A stretch of DNA of 64,000 nucleotides, taken from the NCBI RefSeq assembly GCF_001262075.1, contig NZ_CP012073.1, positions 1,909,001 to 1,973,000 of the forward strand. Direction: 5' to 3'. Source of the DNA: Ottowia sp. oral taxon 894. Its GTDB lineage: Bacteria > Pseudomonadota > Gammaproteobacteria > Burkholderiales > Burkholderiaceae_C. Shown in pieces: positions 55,994 through 64,000 of this stretch (the stretch's first letter is position 1; each line of letters opens with the position of its first letter). A program made the translations under genes and the position numbers. The notes beneath the pieces were generated by a model, which was given only the letters and a program-made list of their open reading frames with translations, made no database searches and was not told the origin of the DNA.

Positions 55994-56611
55994 ATGAAGC
56001 TCTTTACCAGCAACACCTCGCCCTATAGCCGCATCGTCATGCTGGCCGCGCTGGCGCATGGCCTGGACGATTTGCAGCTGGCCTACGCCGATCCGTGGAC
56101 CACGCCTGCCGAACTCACGGCCATCAATCCCCTGTCGCAGGTGCCGGCCCTGGTGACGGACGAGGGCGTGGTCATCGTCAACAGCCCGCTCATTCTTGAC
56201 TTCCTGTTCGAGCGGCCTTTTCGCGGCGCGCGGCAGGCAGCGCTGGCCGGTTATGCCTTCGAGCTGCTCGATCAGGTGGTCAAGGCGTATTCGCTGGAGC
56301 GTTTCAAGCCCGCCCAGGGCGAGCAGCATCCGCACATCGAGCGCTCGCGGCAGGCCGTGGCCCGGGGCCTGGCGCATGCGCCGCTGCTCGATGCGGCCAG
56401 CGATGAAGTGGCCCAGCATGTGCTGGGCATGGCGTTTTCCTACGCCGAGCTGCGCCATCCGGCGCTCTTCAAGCAGTTTCTGAGCGCTGAAAACCAGCGC
56501 GCCTTCGCCCGCTACAACGAACGCGCCGACGTGCGCGCCGTGGCCATTGAGCAGCTTGAAAAACACCCGGCCGCGGTGGGCGAGCTGCGCCGCAGCATGC
56601 AGCAGGCTTGA
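55994..56611 (+). CDS. Glutathione S-transferase
   Basis: A 205-residue GST-fold protein. The N-terminal thioredoxin-like domain starts MKLFTSNTSPYSRIVMLAAL, with the likely catalytic Ser in SPYSR, and has NPLSQVPALV (cis-Pro) and the substrate-binding SPLIL. The C-terminal helical domain covers about residues 85-205. Physiological substrate unknown. Confidence 0.88.
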   Translation: MKLFTSNTSPYSRIVMLAALAHGLDDLQLAYADPWTTPAELTAINPLSQVPALVTDEGVVIVNSPLILDFLFERPFRGARQAALAGYAFELLDQVVKAYSLERFKPAQGEQHPHIERSRQAVARGLAHAPLLDAASDEVAQHVLGMAFSYAELRHPALFKQFLSAENQRAFARYNERADVRAVAIEQLEKHPAAVGELRRSMQQA

Positions 56612-56733
56612 GAGCTTGTTCAGAGTCTGGCCGCAAGAGTCAAAAGAGAGGATCGGGATGGCCCGCAAGGCCGCCAAGCGCCCGGGGCGGCGCTTTTCGC
56701 TCCTGCGGTCAGACTGTGAACAGGCTTTTAGCG
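56609..56733. repeat. Family B inverted pair
   Basis: AGCTTGTTCAGAGTCTGGCC at the left and GGTCAGACTGTGAACAGGCT at the right are inverted copies that could pair across about 80 bases. This is the fullest form of the family B element; other sites carry one half. It sits between convergent gst and sseA. Confidence 0.6.
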
Positions 56734-57603
56734 GGCGGGGCCGGTTTCCACGCCCGCGCCGGGTGTGCGGCTCCATTCACTCCAGCTTCCGGCGTAGAGG
56801 GCGGGCGGCTCCAGGCCGGCCAGCTCCATTGCGATGATGTTGGGCACGGTGCTGACGCCGCTGCCGCAGTAGCAGACGGCGCTGGCGGCATCGCGCCCGG
56901 CCAGCAGGCGGGTGAATTCCTCGCGCAGGGCGGCGGCGGGTTTGAAGCGGCCTTCGGGCGTGAGGTTTTCGCCAAAGGGGCGGTTCAGCGCGCCCGGAAT
57001 GTGGCCCGCCACAGCTTCCAGCGGCTCGGTTTCGCCCAGATAGCGGGTGGCGGCGCGCGCGTCGATGAGGGTTTGTGCGGGGCTGCCCAGCCGCGCGGCC
57101 ACTTCGGCTTGCGTGAGCAGGCGGCGCAGCGGCGGCTTCAGCTCAAAACGGGTGGCGGGCTGCGGGCGGGCCGGGCCGCTTTCCAGCGCGCCGCCTGCGG
57201 CCTGCCAGGCTTGCAGGCCGCCGTCGAGCACGGCCACGGCGTCGTGCCCGGCCCATTTCAGCATCCACCACAGGCGGCCGCAGAAGTTCATGCCGTTGCG
57301 GTCGTAGACGACGGCTTGCATGTCGTTGGCAAAGCCGCAGCGGCCCAGCCAGCTGGCGAAGGCTTCGCGCGTGGGCAGCGGGTGGCGGCCGCCGCTGGCG
57401 GCGCTTTGGCCGGGCTGGGCGCTCAAGTTGCGCTCCAGGTGCGCCTGCTGGCTGCCCGCGATGTGGCTTTGGGCGAACAGGCGGTCGGCTTCTTCAGGCT
57501 CGAACAGGTTGAAGGAGCAGTCAAACACCATCAGTGGCGCGCCTTCGGCTTGCAGCTGCGCGAGCTGTTCGGCGGTGATGAGGCGGGTGTAGCGGTGCGT
57601 CAT
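56728..57603 (-). CDS. sseA: 3-mercaptopyruvate/thiosulfate sulfurtransferase (tandem rhodanese)
   Basis: Sulfur-transfer enzyme of 291 residues built of two rhodanese domains. The N-terminal one starts LMVFDCSF and is inactive; the C-terminal one carries the catalytic Cys in CYCGSGVSTV, the CGSGV(S/T) loop of mercaptopyruvate sulfurtransferases. Start at 57603 has AGGAG upstream. Confidence 0.9.
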   Translation of the reverse strand: MTHRYTRLITAEQLAQLQAEGAPLMVFDCSFNLFEPEEADRLFAQSHIAGSQQAHLERNLSAQPGQSAASGGRHPLPTREAFASWLGRCGFANDMQAVVYDRNGMNFCGRLWWMLKWAGHDAVAVLDGGLQAWQAAGGALESGPARPQPATRFELKPPLRRLLTQAEVAARLGSPAQTLIDARAATRYLGETEPLEAVAGHIPGALNRPFGENLTPEGRFKPAAALREEFTRLLAGRDAASAVCYCGSGVSTVPNIIAMELAGLEPPALYAGSWSEWSRTPGAGVETGPAR

Positions 57604-57854
57604 GGCGGTCTCCTGAAATAGGGCGGTGAAGGAAAGCGCTGATTGTGGGCTGCGGCCATGCGGGGCGGCTGGCTGCAAGCGCGCGGCGCGCGGCGCGCGG
57701 CCCGCGTCTCTCAAGGCAGGCTGAAAGCCAGCCAAGCGATACGGCGCAACCCAGGCGGATTCTTGGGGCATGACTTGAAGCCCCGCGCGGCGAAAAGGCG
57801 GCTGGCGCGAAGGCGCAGAACCCCGCGAGCCGGATGGGAAGGAAGGGCTGTATT

Positions 57855-57940
57855 CGCTCCTGTATCCATAGCGTGAGGTCCTAGTGGAATAAGCGCGGGA
57901 GCCGATTCAATGCCCCTGGATTTGCTCCTGTTTTCGACAA
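57855..57940 (-). repeat. Dispersed intergenic repeat, family A, copy 15
   Basis: Minus-orientation copy with CATAGCGTGAGGTCCTAGTGG, stem GGGGC / GCTCC (one wobble) and GATTTGCTCCTG. It fills part of the 477-base gap between the divergently placed sseA and biotin carboxylase 3' end (57604-58080); I see no gene in the rest. Confidence 0.88.
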
Positions 57941-58080
57941 GCAGGGCTTCTGTGGAGGTGGGAGTGGGAGAGCATGCGGCCAGGTTTGCGCCTTGCAGCT
58001 CGTCCCGGTTTGCCTTTCGCTCCTTGCGGCGGGCCTCTGGGTAGGTTTCCGGGGCCAGGCGGCGGGCGGGTTTCTGCCCG

Positions 58081-59835
58081 CTACTCGATGCGCCCGATGG
58101 TCTGGCCCAGGGCCACGGTTTGGCCGGCGGGCACGGCGTGGCGCAGCACGCCGGTTTTGGGGGCGGTGACTTGCATTTCCATCTTCATGGCTTCCATCAC
58201 GGCGATGAGCTGGCCGGCTTGCACGGCGGCGCCGTCGTCGGCTTTCCAGGCGTGGAGCGTGGCGGCGGCGGGGGCGGGGATGGCGCTTTCGTCTGCCTGC
58301 TCGTCGCTTGGCCCGCCAGCCTGCCCGCCCGGTTTGGCGCCCGGCTGCGCGCCGCTGGCGGGCAGGGCGGCCAGCAGGGCGGCGGGCAGGGCCAGGGTGT
58401 GGCGGCGGCCGTCGATTTCGATGGGCAGGCGCAGCAAGGCGGCGCTGGCCGGTTCGGGGCGGGCAGCGGGCAGGCTGGCCAGCTCGTCGGCAAAGCCGGT
58501 TTCGATCCAGCGGGTGTGCACGGTGAAGTCTTCGGCGTTTTCGGCGCAGAAGGCGGGCGACTGGAGCACGGCGCGGTGAAAGGGCAGCACGCTGGGCACG
58601 CCTTCGATGTGGAATTCGGCCAGGGCGCGGCGCGCGCGCGCCAGCGCCTGGGCGCGGGTGGGCGCCCAGATGATGAGCTTGGCCATCATCGAGTCGAACT
58701 GCGGGGCGATGAGCGAGCCGCTTTGCACGCCGCTGTCGACGCGCACGCCGGGGCCGCCGGGCGGCGCAAAGGCGGTGATGCGGCCGGGCATGGGCAAAAA
58801 GCCGCGCGCCACGTCTTCGGCGTTGATGCGAAATTCAATGGCGTGGCCGCGCGGGGCCGCTTCGTCAGGCACGGACAGGGGCAGGCCGTCGGCGATGCGC
58901 AGTTGTTCGATGACGAGGTCGCAGCCGGTGGTTTCTTCGGTGACGGGGTGCTCCACTTGCAGGCGCGTGTTCACTTCCAGAAAGGAGATGGCGCCGCTGC
59001 GGCTGACCAGAAATTCCGCCGTGCCCGCGCCCACGTAGCCCGCGCGGGCGCAGATGTCGCGCGCGGCCTGGTGCAGGCGCTGGCGCTGTGCGTCGCTCAG
59101 GAAAGGGGCGGGGGCTTCTTCCACGAGCTTTTGGTTGCGCCGCTGCAAGGAGCAGTCGCGCGTGCCGAGGATGGCGATGCGCCCGTGCGCGTCGGCCATG
59201 ACTTGCACTTCCACATGGCGCGGCTGGTGCAGGTATTGCTCCACGAAGCATTCGCCCCGGCCAAAGGCGGCGGTGGCTTCGCGCACGGCGGAGTGATACA
59301 GCTCGGCCACTTCTTCCATGTGCCAGGCCACTTTCAGGCCGCGCCCGCCGCCGCCAAAGGCGGCTTTGATGGCGATGGGCAGGCCGTGTTCGCGGGCAAA
59401 GGCCAGCACTTGCTGCGCGTCTTGCACGGGGCCGGGGGTGCCGGCCACCAGCGGCGCGCCCGCTTGCTGCGCGATTTGGCGGGCCGAGACTTTGTCGCCC
59501 AGGCGGGCGATGGCTTCGGGCGGCGGGCCAATCCACTTCAGCCCCGCGTCGATGACGGCTTGCGCAAAGCGGGCGTTTTCGGAGAGAAAGCCGTAGCCGG
59601 GGTGCACGGCGTCGGCGCCGCTTTGGCGGGCGATGCCGATCAGCTTGTCGATGTTCAGATAGGTGTCGGCGGGGCGCTCGCCGTGCAGCGCCCAGGCTTC
59701 AGTGGCCAGGCGCGCGTGCGGCGCGTCGATGTCGGCGTCGGCATAGACGGCCACGGATGCCACGCCGTAGTCGGCGCAGGCGCGGATGATGCGGACGGCG
59801 ATTTCGCCCCGGTTGGCGATGAGGACTTTTTTCAT
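58081..59835 (-). CDS. Biotin carboxylase fused to a biotinyl domain
   Basis: A 584-residue protein: biotin carboxylase domain ([18 protein letters not shown] at the start, ATP-grasp loop [31 protein letters not shown]) and a C-terminal biotin attachment domain with the EAMKME motif whose Lys takes biotin. A carboxyltransferase subunit is not present. In many bacteria such a carboxylase lies in 5-oxoproline clusters, as here. It overlaps the PxpBC start by four bases (ATGA). Confidence 0.9.
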   Translation of the reverse strand: MKKVLIANRGEIAVRIIRACADYGVASVAVYADADIDAPHARLATEAWALHGERPADTYLNIDKLIGIARQSGADAVHPGYGFLSENARFAQAVIDAGLKWIGPPPEAIARLGDKVSARQIAQQAGAPLVAGTPGPVQDAQQVLAFAREHGLPIAIKAAFGGGGRGLKVAWHMEEVAELYHSAVREATAAFGRGECFVEQYLHQPRHVEVQVMADAHGRIAILGTRDCSLQRRNQKLVEEAPAPFLSDAQRQRLHQAARDICARAGYVGAGTAEFLVSRSGAISFLEVNTRLQVEHPVTEETTGCDLVIEQLRIADGLPLSVPDEAAPRGHAIEFRINAEDVARGFLPMPGRITAFAPPGGPGVRVDSGVQSGSLIAPQFDSMMAKLIIWAPTRAQALARARRALAEFHIEGVPSVLPFHRAVLQSPAFCAENAEDFTVHTRWIETGFADELASLPAARPEPASAALLRLPIEIDGRRHTLALPAALLAALPASGAQPGAKPGGQAGGPSDEQADESAIPAPAAATLHAWKADDGAAVQAGQLIAVMEAMKMEMQVTAPKTGVLRHAVPAGQTVALGQTIGRIE

Positions 59836-61535
59836 GAGAGGCAGATTTCCTGAAAAGGACTTTGTGCGCGAAAGCGGATGAGCGTGCCCGCAGGCAGTTG
59901 CGCGGCCAGATCGAGATGGTGCGCGGCCACGCAGCCCACGACGGGGTAACCGCCCGTGAGCGGGTGATCGGCCAGAAACAGCACGGGCTGCCCGTTGGCG
60001 GGCACTTGCAGCGCGCCCAGCGCCGTGCCTTCAGAGGGCAGCTCCGCGCCTTCAAAAGCGGCGGCGCGCTGCAAGGGCTGGCTGCCAGCCAGGCGCAGCC
60101 CCACGCGGTTGGACTGGGGCGTGACTTGCCAGGGCTGCTCCAGCAGCAGCGCCAGCGCTTGCGGGCTGAACCAGTCGGCGCGCGGGCCGAAGGTGATGTC
60201 CAGCCACACGGCGGCCGCATCACCCGGGCGGGGCAGGTGCGGCGAAGCGGCTTCGGGGTGCGCGGCCACGCTGGCCAGCGGGCCGTGGCGGCTTTCGCGG
60301 CGGCCCAGGCCAAGGCGCTGCCCGGCGGCCAGCGGCGCGGGGCCAATGCCCGCCAGCGTGTCGCTCGCGCAGCTGCCCAGCACGGGCTGCGCGGCAAAGC
60401 CGCCGCGCGCGGCCAGGTAGCTGCGCAGCCCCGCTTCAGGCGCGCCCAGCGCAAGGGTGTCGCCCGCTTGCAGCGCCAGCGGCGCGTGGCGCGCAGCGGG
60501 CAGGGCCGCGCCGTCTTGCCGCCGCAAGGTGAGCGGGCCTTCGGCGCCCGTGACGGCCACCACGGCAGGCCCCAGCGCGCGCACGGTGAAGCCGCCGTGC
60601 AGCAGCTCCAGCGCGGGCGCGTTGAAATGGTTGCCCACCAGCCGGTTGGCAGCCAGAAAAGCGCCCCGGTCCAGCGCGCCGGAGGCCGAAACGCCTTGCC
60701 CCGCCTGGCCGGGGCGGCCCAAGTCCTGCACCAGCGCCTGCAAGCCGGGGGCCAGCACTTCCAGCACGGGCGCTTCGCCATCGCCGCCCCCGTCTGGCGC
60801 GCAAGAGTCTGGCGCAGAAGAAGAAGCGGCCACGGCGCAGCGCGATGGCGTCCGCCAGCGCTCCAGCAGCTCGCGGCCCGCTTCGGTGGCTGCATCCACA
60901 AACTGCACGCGCTGGCCCGGTTGCAGCAGCGCAGGCGGCGTGCGGGCCAGGTCCCACATGGGCACTTCGGTTTGCCCGATCAGCTGCCAGCCGCCGGGGC
61001 TGGCGCGCGGGTACACGCCCGAAAAGCGCCCCGCCAGCGCCACGGCCCCCGGCGGAATGCGCGTGCGCGGGCTGGCGCGGCGCGGCACGTCAAACACCGC
61101 ATCGCCCCCGCTCAAATAGGCAAAGCCCGGCGCAAAGCCCGCAAAGGCCACCTGCCAGGGCTGCGCCGTGTGGCGGGCGATGACTTGCGCTGCGCTCAAG
61201 CCCAGATGCGCGGCCACTTCGGCCAGGTCTTCGCCGTCGTAGCGCACGGGAATGTGCACCAGCGCCCCGGCCGCTTCTTCAGGCGGCGCGCCGCTTTCTG
61301 CTGCACTTTGTGCGGCACTTTCTGCCTTTTGCGCAATGGCGGCCACGGCGGCGGCCAGTTGCGCATCGTCCAGGCGCCACGGCTCGTAATGAACCAGCAG
61401 CGTGCGCGCGGCCGGAATGACTTCGGTCACGCCCTCGGGCGGGCCAGCTTGCAGCGCGCGCAGCAGCGCCAGCGTGCGGGGCAGATCGGGCAGCTCGACA
61501 AGCAAAGCGCCTGCGGTGACGGGGAGAAATCTCAT
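59832..61535 (-). CDS. pxpBC: 5-oxoprolinase subunits PxpB and PxpC (fusion)
   Basis: A 567-residue single chain that joins PxpB (KipI-like; about residues 1-220, with [29 protein letters not shown]) and PxpC (KipA-like; about 255-567, with [25 protein letters not shown]). In E. coli these are two proteins that together with PxpA convert 5-oxoproline to glutamate with ATP. A Ser/Gly/Asp-rich linker joins them. Start at 61535 chosen; a Met at 61610 would add 25 residues. Confidence 0.9.
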   Translation of the reverse strand: MRFLPVTAGALLVELPDLPRTLALLRALQAGPPEGVTEVIPAARTLLVHYEPWRLDDAQLAAAVAAIAQKAESAAQSAAESGAPPEEAAGALVHIPVRYDGEDLAEVAAHLGLSAAQVIARHTAQPWQVAFAGFAPGFAYLSGGDAVFDVPRRASPRTRIPPGAVALAGRFSGVYPRASPGGWQLIGQTEVPMWDLARTPPALLQPGQRVQFVDAATEAGRELLERWRTPSRCAVAASSSAPDSCAPDGGGDGEAPVLEVLAPGLQALVQDLGRPGQAGQGVSASGALDRGAFLAANRLVGNHFNAPALELLHGGFTVRALGPAVVAVTGAEGPLTLRRQDGAALPAARHAPLALQAGDTLALGAPEAGLRSYLAARGGFAAQPVLGSCASDTLAGIGPAPLAAGQRLGLGRRESRHGPLASVAAHPEAASPHLPRPGDAAAVWLDITFGPRADWFSPQALALLLEQPWQVTPQSNRVGLRLAGSQPLQRAAAFEGAELPSEGTALGALQVPANGQPVLFLADHPLTGGYPVVGCVAAHHLDLAAQLPAGTLIRFRAQSPFQEICLS

Positions 61536-61554
61536 GCTGGAAAGAAAGAAGATG

Positions 61555-61640
61555 AAATCGGGATAGAGCTGTTTCGCTCTTGTTTTGATAGCTGCCCGCG
61601 CTTGTTCCATGCGGACTTGCGGGCGATTTGATGCCTGAAA
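61555..61640. repeat. Degenerate family A repeat, copy 16
   Basis: Weak copy: GATAGCTGCCCGCGCTTGTTCCATGCGGAC recalls the middle and core of the repeat, and CAGGGGG recalls the left end. Between pxpBC and the DUF1445 gene. Confidence 0.35.
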
Positions 61641-61657
61641 CAGGGGGCTGAAACGGG

Positions 61658-62431
61658 CTACGCGTGATACGCCTCATCCGCCACGTCGGTTATGAACATG
61701 TGCCCCGGCGCGTGCGTGATGGCGAAGGGCACGCCCGAAGCCATCACCGCCGCCTGGGGCGTGACGCCGCAGGCCCAGAACACGGGCACTTCGCCCGCGC
61801 GGATGGGCACGGCATCGCCAAAGTCGGGCCGCTGCACATCGGCAATGCCAATGGCCGCCGGATCGCCCACGTGCACCGGCGCGCCGTGCACGCCGGGGTA
61901 GCGGCCCGAAATGCGGCAGGCATCGGCCACGCGGCTGGCCGCGATGGGGCGCATGGAAACCACCATCGGCCCATGCAGGCGGCCCGCCGGGCGGCAGGCG
62001 ATGTTTGTCTTGAACATGGGCACGTTGCAGCCCAGCGCGATGTGGCGCACCTCAATGCCCGCCTGCGCCAGCGGCGTCTCGAACGTGAAGCTGCACCCGA
62101 TCAGGAACGTGACCAGATCGGGCTGCTCGTTCCAGAACGCGCGCGCATCCGGCGTTTCTTCCGCCAGCCGGCCATCGCGCCACACGCGGTACAGGGGCAG
62201 ATCGGTGCGCAAGTCGGCCCCTTGCGCCAGCACGGTTGTGAAGCTGCCCGGCTCAGTCACGTCCAGCACGGGACAGGGCTTGGGGTTGCGCTGGGCGAAA
62301 AGCAGAAAGTCCCATGCCCAGTCGCGGGGCAGGGCGATCAGGTTGGCCTGCGTCAGGCCGGGCGCCACGCCCGCCGTGGGCGCAACGAGGCCCTGGCGAT
62401 AGGCAAGACGCGCGGATTGGGCTGGAGTCAT
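61658..62431 (-). CDS. DUF1445 / YcsI family putative hydro-lyase (D-glutamate cyclase-like)
   Basis: A 257-residue protein of the DUF1445 family. Conserved patterns are [42 protein letters not shown] and [12 protein letters not shown]. The vertebrate D-glutamate cyclase has this domain, and B. subtilis ycsI sits in the pxp-type cluster, so production or salvage of 5-oxoproline from glutamate is a sound inference. Start at 62431. Confidence 0.85.
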   Translation of the reverse strand: MTPAQSARLAYRQGLVAPTAGVAPGLTQANLIALPRDWAWDFLLFAQRNPKPCPVLDVTEPGSFTTVLAQGADLRTDLPLYRVWRDGRLAEETPDARAFWNEQPDLVTFLIGCSFTFETPLAQAGIEVRHIALGCNVPMFKTNIACRPAGRLHGPMVVSMRPIAASRVADACRISGRYPGVHGAPVHVGDPAAIGIADVQRPDFGDAVPIRAGEVPVFWACGVTPQAAVMASGVPFAITHAPGHMFITDVADEAYHA

Positions 62432-62487
62432 GAAAAAAGCCTGAAAAAAAGATGGACGAATGAAAAGACGGAAAACAGACGCGCCGC

Positions 62488-62994
62488 TTGAACGCTTTAA
62501 AAAGGATAGCTGCCTGCGCCCATTCCACGGGGATTCCACGGGGATTCCACGGGGATTTCACGGGGGATCATGCGGCCTTGCGGGCGGACTACACCCTGGG
62601 GCCGGTGGGCGCGGACGAGGGCGGAGAACGCATTGGCCGTGTTTCAGGCATGGTTTTCGTGCCTGGCGCGGATGGCGCCCTGTCCCTGGCCAGCGAATGG
62701 GTTGCTCTTGCCAAAATGGGCAAGCCGTTCCATTTTGAAAGCAGGAATGAGCGTTTCAATACCGTTATCGACATGGTGATTTCGCCCATGACGAAGGAGC
62801 AGGTGGAAGAAAAAATCGGCGGCAAGATTCCGGAATCATCGTCTTGCGATACGGCGTCAGATTTGACGGCGCATGATCTTCTCAAAAGCAATGAAGACAA
62901 TTGCTGCGAGAAACAATGCGGTTCCGGCACGAAGGGAATACGGTGCTGTGGCGGTATCGGATGCTGCAATTTCCGGCAGGAAGAAAATTGCTGA
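62488..62994 (+). CDS. Hypothetical protein with Cys-rich C terminus
   Basis: A 168-residue frame on the opposite strand between DUF1445 and pxpA. The first ~40 residues derive partly from a 12-bp tandem repeat (62528-62572), so the true start may be later, for example Met at 62651. The middle ([30 protein letters not shown]) matches nothing I recognise, and the C terminus is rich in cysteine ([20 protein letters not shown]). A terminator follows at once, which supports transcription. The gene may be a remnant; function unknown. Confidence 0.4.
   Translation: MNALKRIAACAHSTGIPRGFHGDFTGDHAALRADYTLGPVGADEGGERIGRVSGMVFVPGADGALSLASEWVALAKMGKPFHFESRNERFNTVIDMVISPMTKEQVEEKIGGKIPESSSCDTASDLTAHDLLKSNEDNCCEKQCGSGTKGIRCCGGIGCCNFRQEENC
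62528..62572. repeat. 12-bp tandem repeat arising in a family A-like sequence
   Basis: About four copies of ATTCCACGGGG, differing slightly in the last, follow CCTGCGCCC. The unit starts like the part of the family A repeat before its core, so a family A copy seems to have expanded here. Confidence 0.6.
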
Positions 62995-63028
62995 TGCCTG
63001 CGCAGATAATCAGAAAACCGTTTTTCCA

Positions 63029-63066
63029 AAAAAGGCCCCGTTTTTATTTGACGGGGCATTTTTATT
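63029..63066. terminator. Bidirectional intrinsic terminator
   Basis: GCCCCGT / ACGGGGC stem (63035-63057) with ATTTTTATT on the right and AAAAAA on the left. It can end the plus-strand hypothetical gene and the minus-strand pxpA transcript. Confidence 0.85.
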
Positions 63067-63088
63067 GATGCGTTTCAAGTGGCGTTTC

Positions 63089-63847
63089 TCACGCGAACGC
63101 CTTCAATTCAACCCCCGCTTCCAGTAGCGTTTGGCGCACCTGGCGGGCCATGTCCACGGCGCCGGGGCTGTCGCCGTGCACGCAAATGGAATCGGCCTGT
63201 ATGGGGGTGAGCGTGCCGTCGATGGCTTCCACCACGCCGTGCTGCACCAGGCGCAGCATGCGCGCGGCCACCTGGGGCGCGTCGTGCAGCACCGCGCCGC
63301 TTTGGCGGCGGTTGACCAGCGTGCCTTGCGGGGTGTAGGCGCGGTCGGCAAAGGCTTCGGCCACCACGCGCAAGCCCGCCGCTTGCGCCCAGCCCACCAG
63401 GGGCGAGCCAGCCAGCGCCACCAGCGCCAGGCCGGGATCAATGGCGCGGATGGCTTCGATCACGTCCGCCGCCTGGCGCTCGTCGTGCGCGATGGTGTTG
63501 TAGAGCGCGCCGTGCGGCTTGACGTAGCGCACCTGCGTGCCGGCCACGCGCGCCAGCCCTTGCAGTGCGCCAATCTGGTAGATGACATCGGCGCGCAAAT
63601 CGGCGCTGGCCACGTCCATGTTGCGGCGGCCAAAGCCGGCCAGATCGGGGTAGGCCACGTGCGCGCCCACGCTCACGCCGCGCTCGGCGGCGGCGCGCAG
63701 CGTGCGCAGGATGCCCGCCGCGTCGCCCGCGTGAAAGCCGCAGGCCACGTTGGCGCTGGTGACGATGCCGAGCATGGCCTCGTCATCGCCCATGCGCCAC
63801 GCGCCCAGGCTTTCACCCAGGTCGCTGTTCAGATCGATGTGCGCCAT
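63089..63847 (-). CDS. pxpA: 5-oxoprolinase subunit PxpA (LamB/YcsF family)
   Basis: Third component of prokaryotic 5-oxoprolinase, 252 residues. The N terminus [22 protein letters not shown], the middle [20 protein letters not shown] and VKPHGALYN, and [10 protein letters not shown] near the end are all signature motifs of the LamB/YcsF family, with metal-like His and Asp residues. The other genes of the cluster lie 3' of it in the same direction but are separated by the opposing hypothetical gene. Confidence 0.95.
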   Translation of the reverse strand: MAHIDLNSDLGESLGAWRMGDDEAMLGIVTSANVACGFHAGDAAGILRTLRAAAERGVSVGAHVAYPDLAGFGRRNMDVASADLRADVIYQIGALQGLARVAGTQVRYVKPHGALYNTIAHDERQAADVIEAIRAIDPGLALVALAGSPLVGWAQAAGLRVVAEAFADRAYTPQGTLVNRRQSGAVLHDAPQVAARMLRLVQHGVVEAIDGTLTPIQADSICVHGDSPGAVDMARQVRQTLLEAGVELKAFA

Positions 63848-63850
63848 GCC

Positions 63851-64000
63851 TTATCCCATGATGAATTTGAAAACGCCGCCAAACGATTTGTAGCCCATGT
63901 ACCAGGTCAGCAGGCACACGGCCGAGCCCAGCGCCAGCAGCGGGCGTGAATAGGTTTTGCCGCCCAGCAAATCAGGGCGCGCCCAGCCGACGTACATGAA
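63851..64000 (-). CDS. C terminus of a membrane protein next to pxpA (cut by window edge)
   Basis: Fifty codons on the minus strand ending FGGVFKFIMG then TAA, open to the window edge. It contains one hydrophobic helix (LLALGSAVCLLTWYMGYKS). Position before pxpA, as ycsG in B. subtilis, suggests a transporter (NRAMP-like YcsG or DUF979-type), but the visible part is too short to decide. Confidence 0.55.
   Translation of the reverse strand, partial: FMYVGWARPDLLGGKTYSRPLLALGSAVCLLTWYMGYKSFGGVFKFIMG

Noticed and set aside
58120-59853. 577-codon plus-strand frame over the biotin carboxylase
   Set aside because: Antisense shadow with no start context or motifs; the minus strand carries clear carboxylase motifs.

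Overview
The window is about 64 kb of GC-rich chromosome from a betaproteobacterium, most likely Burkholderiales and close to Comamonadaceae. This is inferred from gene content and order: tyrS beside an M23 peptidase and dtd, cytochrome c4-resB-ccsB, ribBA-ribH-nusB, rplM-rpsI and yceD-rpmF...plsX-fabH. No rRNA, intact IS element, prophage or CRISPR array was seen. One tRNA, tRNA-Arg(ACG), is present.

Layout. 0-8.7 kb: rsuA (cut by the window edge), tyrS, an M23 peptidase, erpA, a bactofilin, rpsI-rplM, rlmJ, an RlpA-like lipoprotein, a cation efflux gene and dtd. 8.9-18.2 kb: a glycoside-hydrolase-like protein, a DASS dicarboxylate transporter, the System II cytochrome c maturation pair resB-ccsB with cytochrome c4, and engB. 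18.6-25.9 kb: the yceD-rpmF-plsX-fabH lipid operon, split by a lower-GC segment at about 20.7-24.7 kb. 26-32.5 kb: glmM, a TRAP transporter P-Q pair without its large permease, a TPP-dependent E1 alpha/beta pair and kdsB. 32.8-39.9 kb: two TonB receptors plus a duplicated receptor tail, recA and an OsmC protein. 40.6-47.9 kb: ribBA-ribH-nusB-aminotransferase-ybgC-tolQRA and rluF. 48.5-57.6 kb: a small membrane protein, a VOC protein, cardiolipin synthase, a third TonB receptor with its AraC regulator, tRNA-Arg, ribE, a GST and a sulfurtransferase. 58-64 kb: a 5-oxoproline (pyroglutamate) cluster with a biotin carboxylase, a PxpBC fusion, a DUF1445 protein, PxpA and the end of a membrane protein.

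The most unusual region is the low-GC segment. It carries two separate 3' fragments of a Neisseria-like DNA polymerase I gene (one contains the 12-mer AGGCCGTCTGAA, a neisserial DNA uptake sequence). These flank a TPR-DUF2971 gene that one in-frame amber codon splits in two. A YetF-like membrane gene at the segment's edge overlaps plsX by four bases. Natural transformation from a Neisseria relative in a shared host niche is the simplest reading.

The second striking signal is a dispersed intergenic repeat of about 80 bp with about 13 recognisable copies in 64 kb. It has a conserved core (CCACTAGGACATCATGCTA), direct terminal repeats (AGGAGCAAAT) and an A-rich-loop hairpin whose stem bases differ between copies while staying complementary in at least seven of them. 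Other points are a 21-bp-stem hairpin with a T-run and no matching gene (possible small RNA), short in-frame coding repeats, and a 362-bp receptor-tail duplication with one mismatch.
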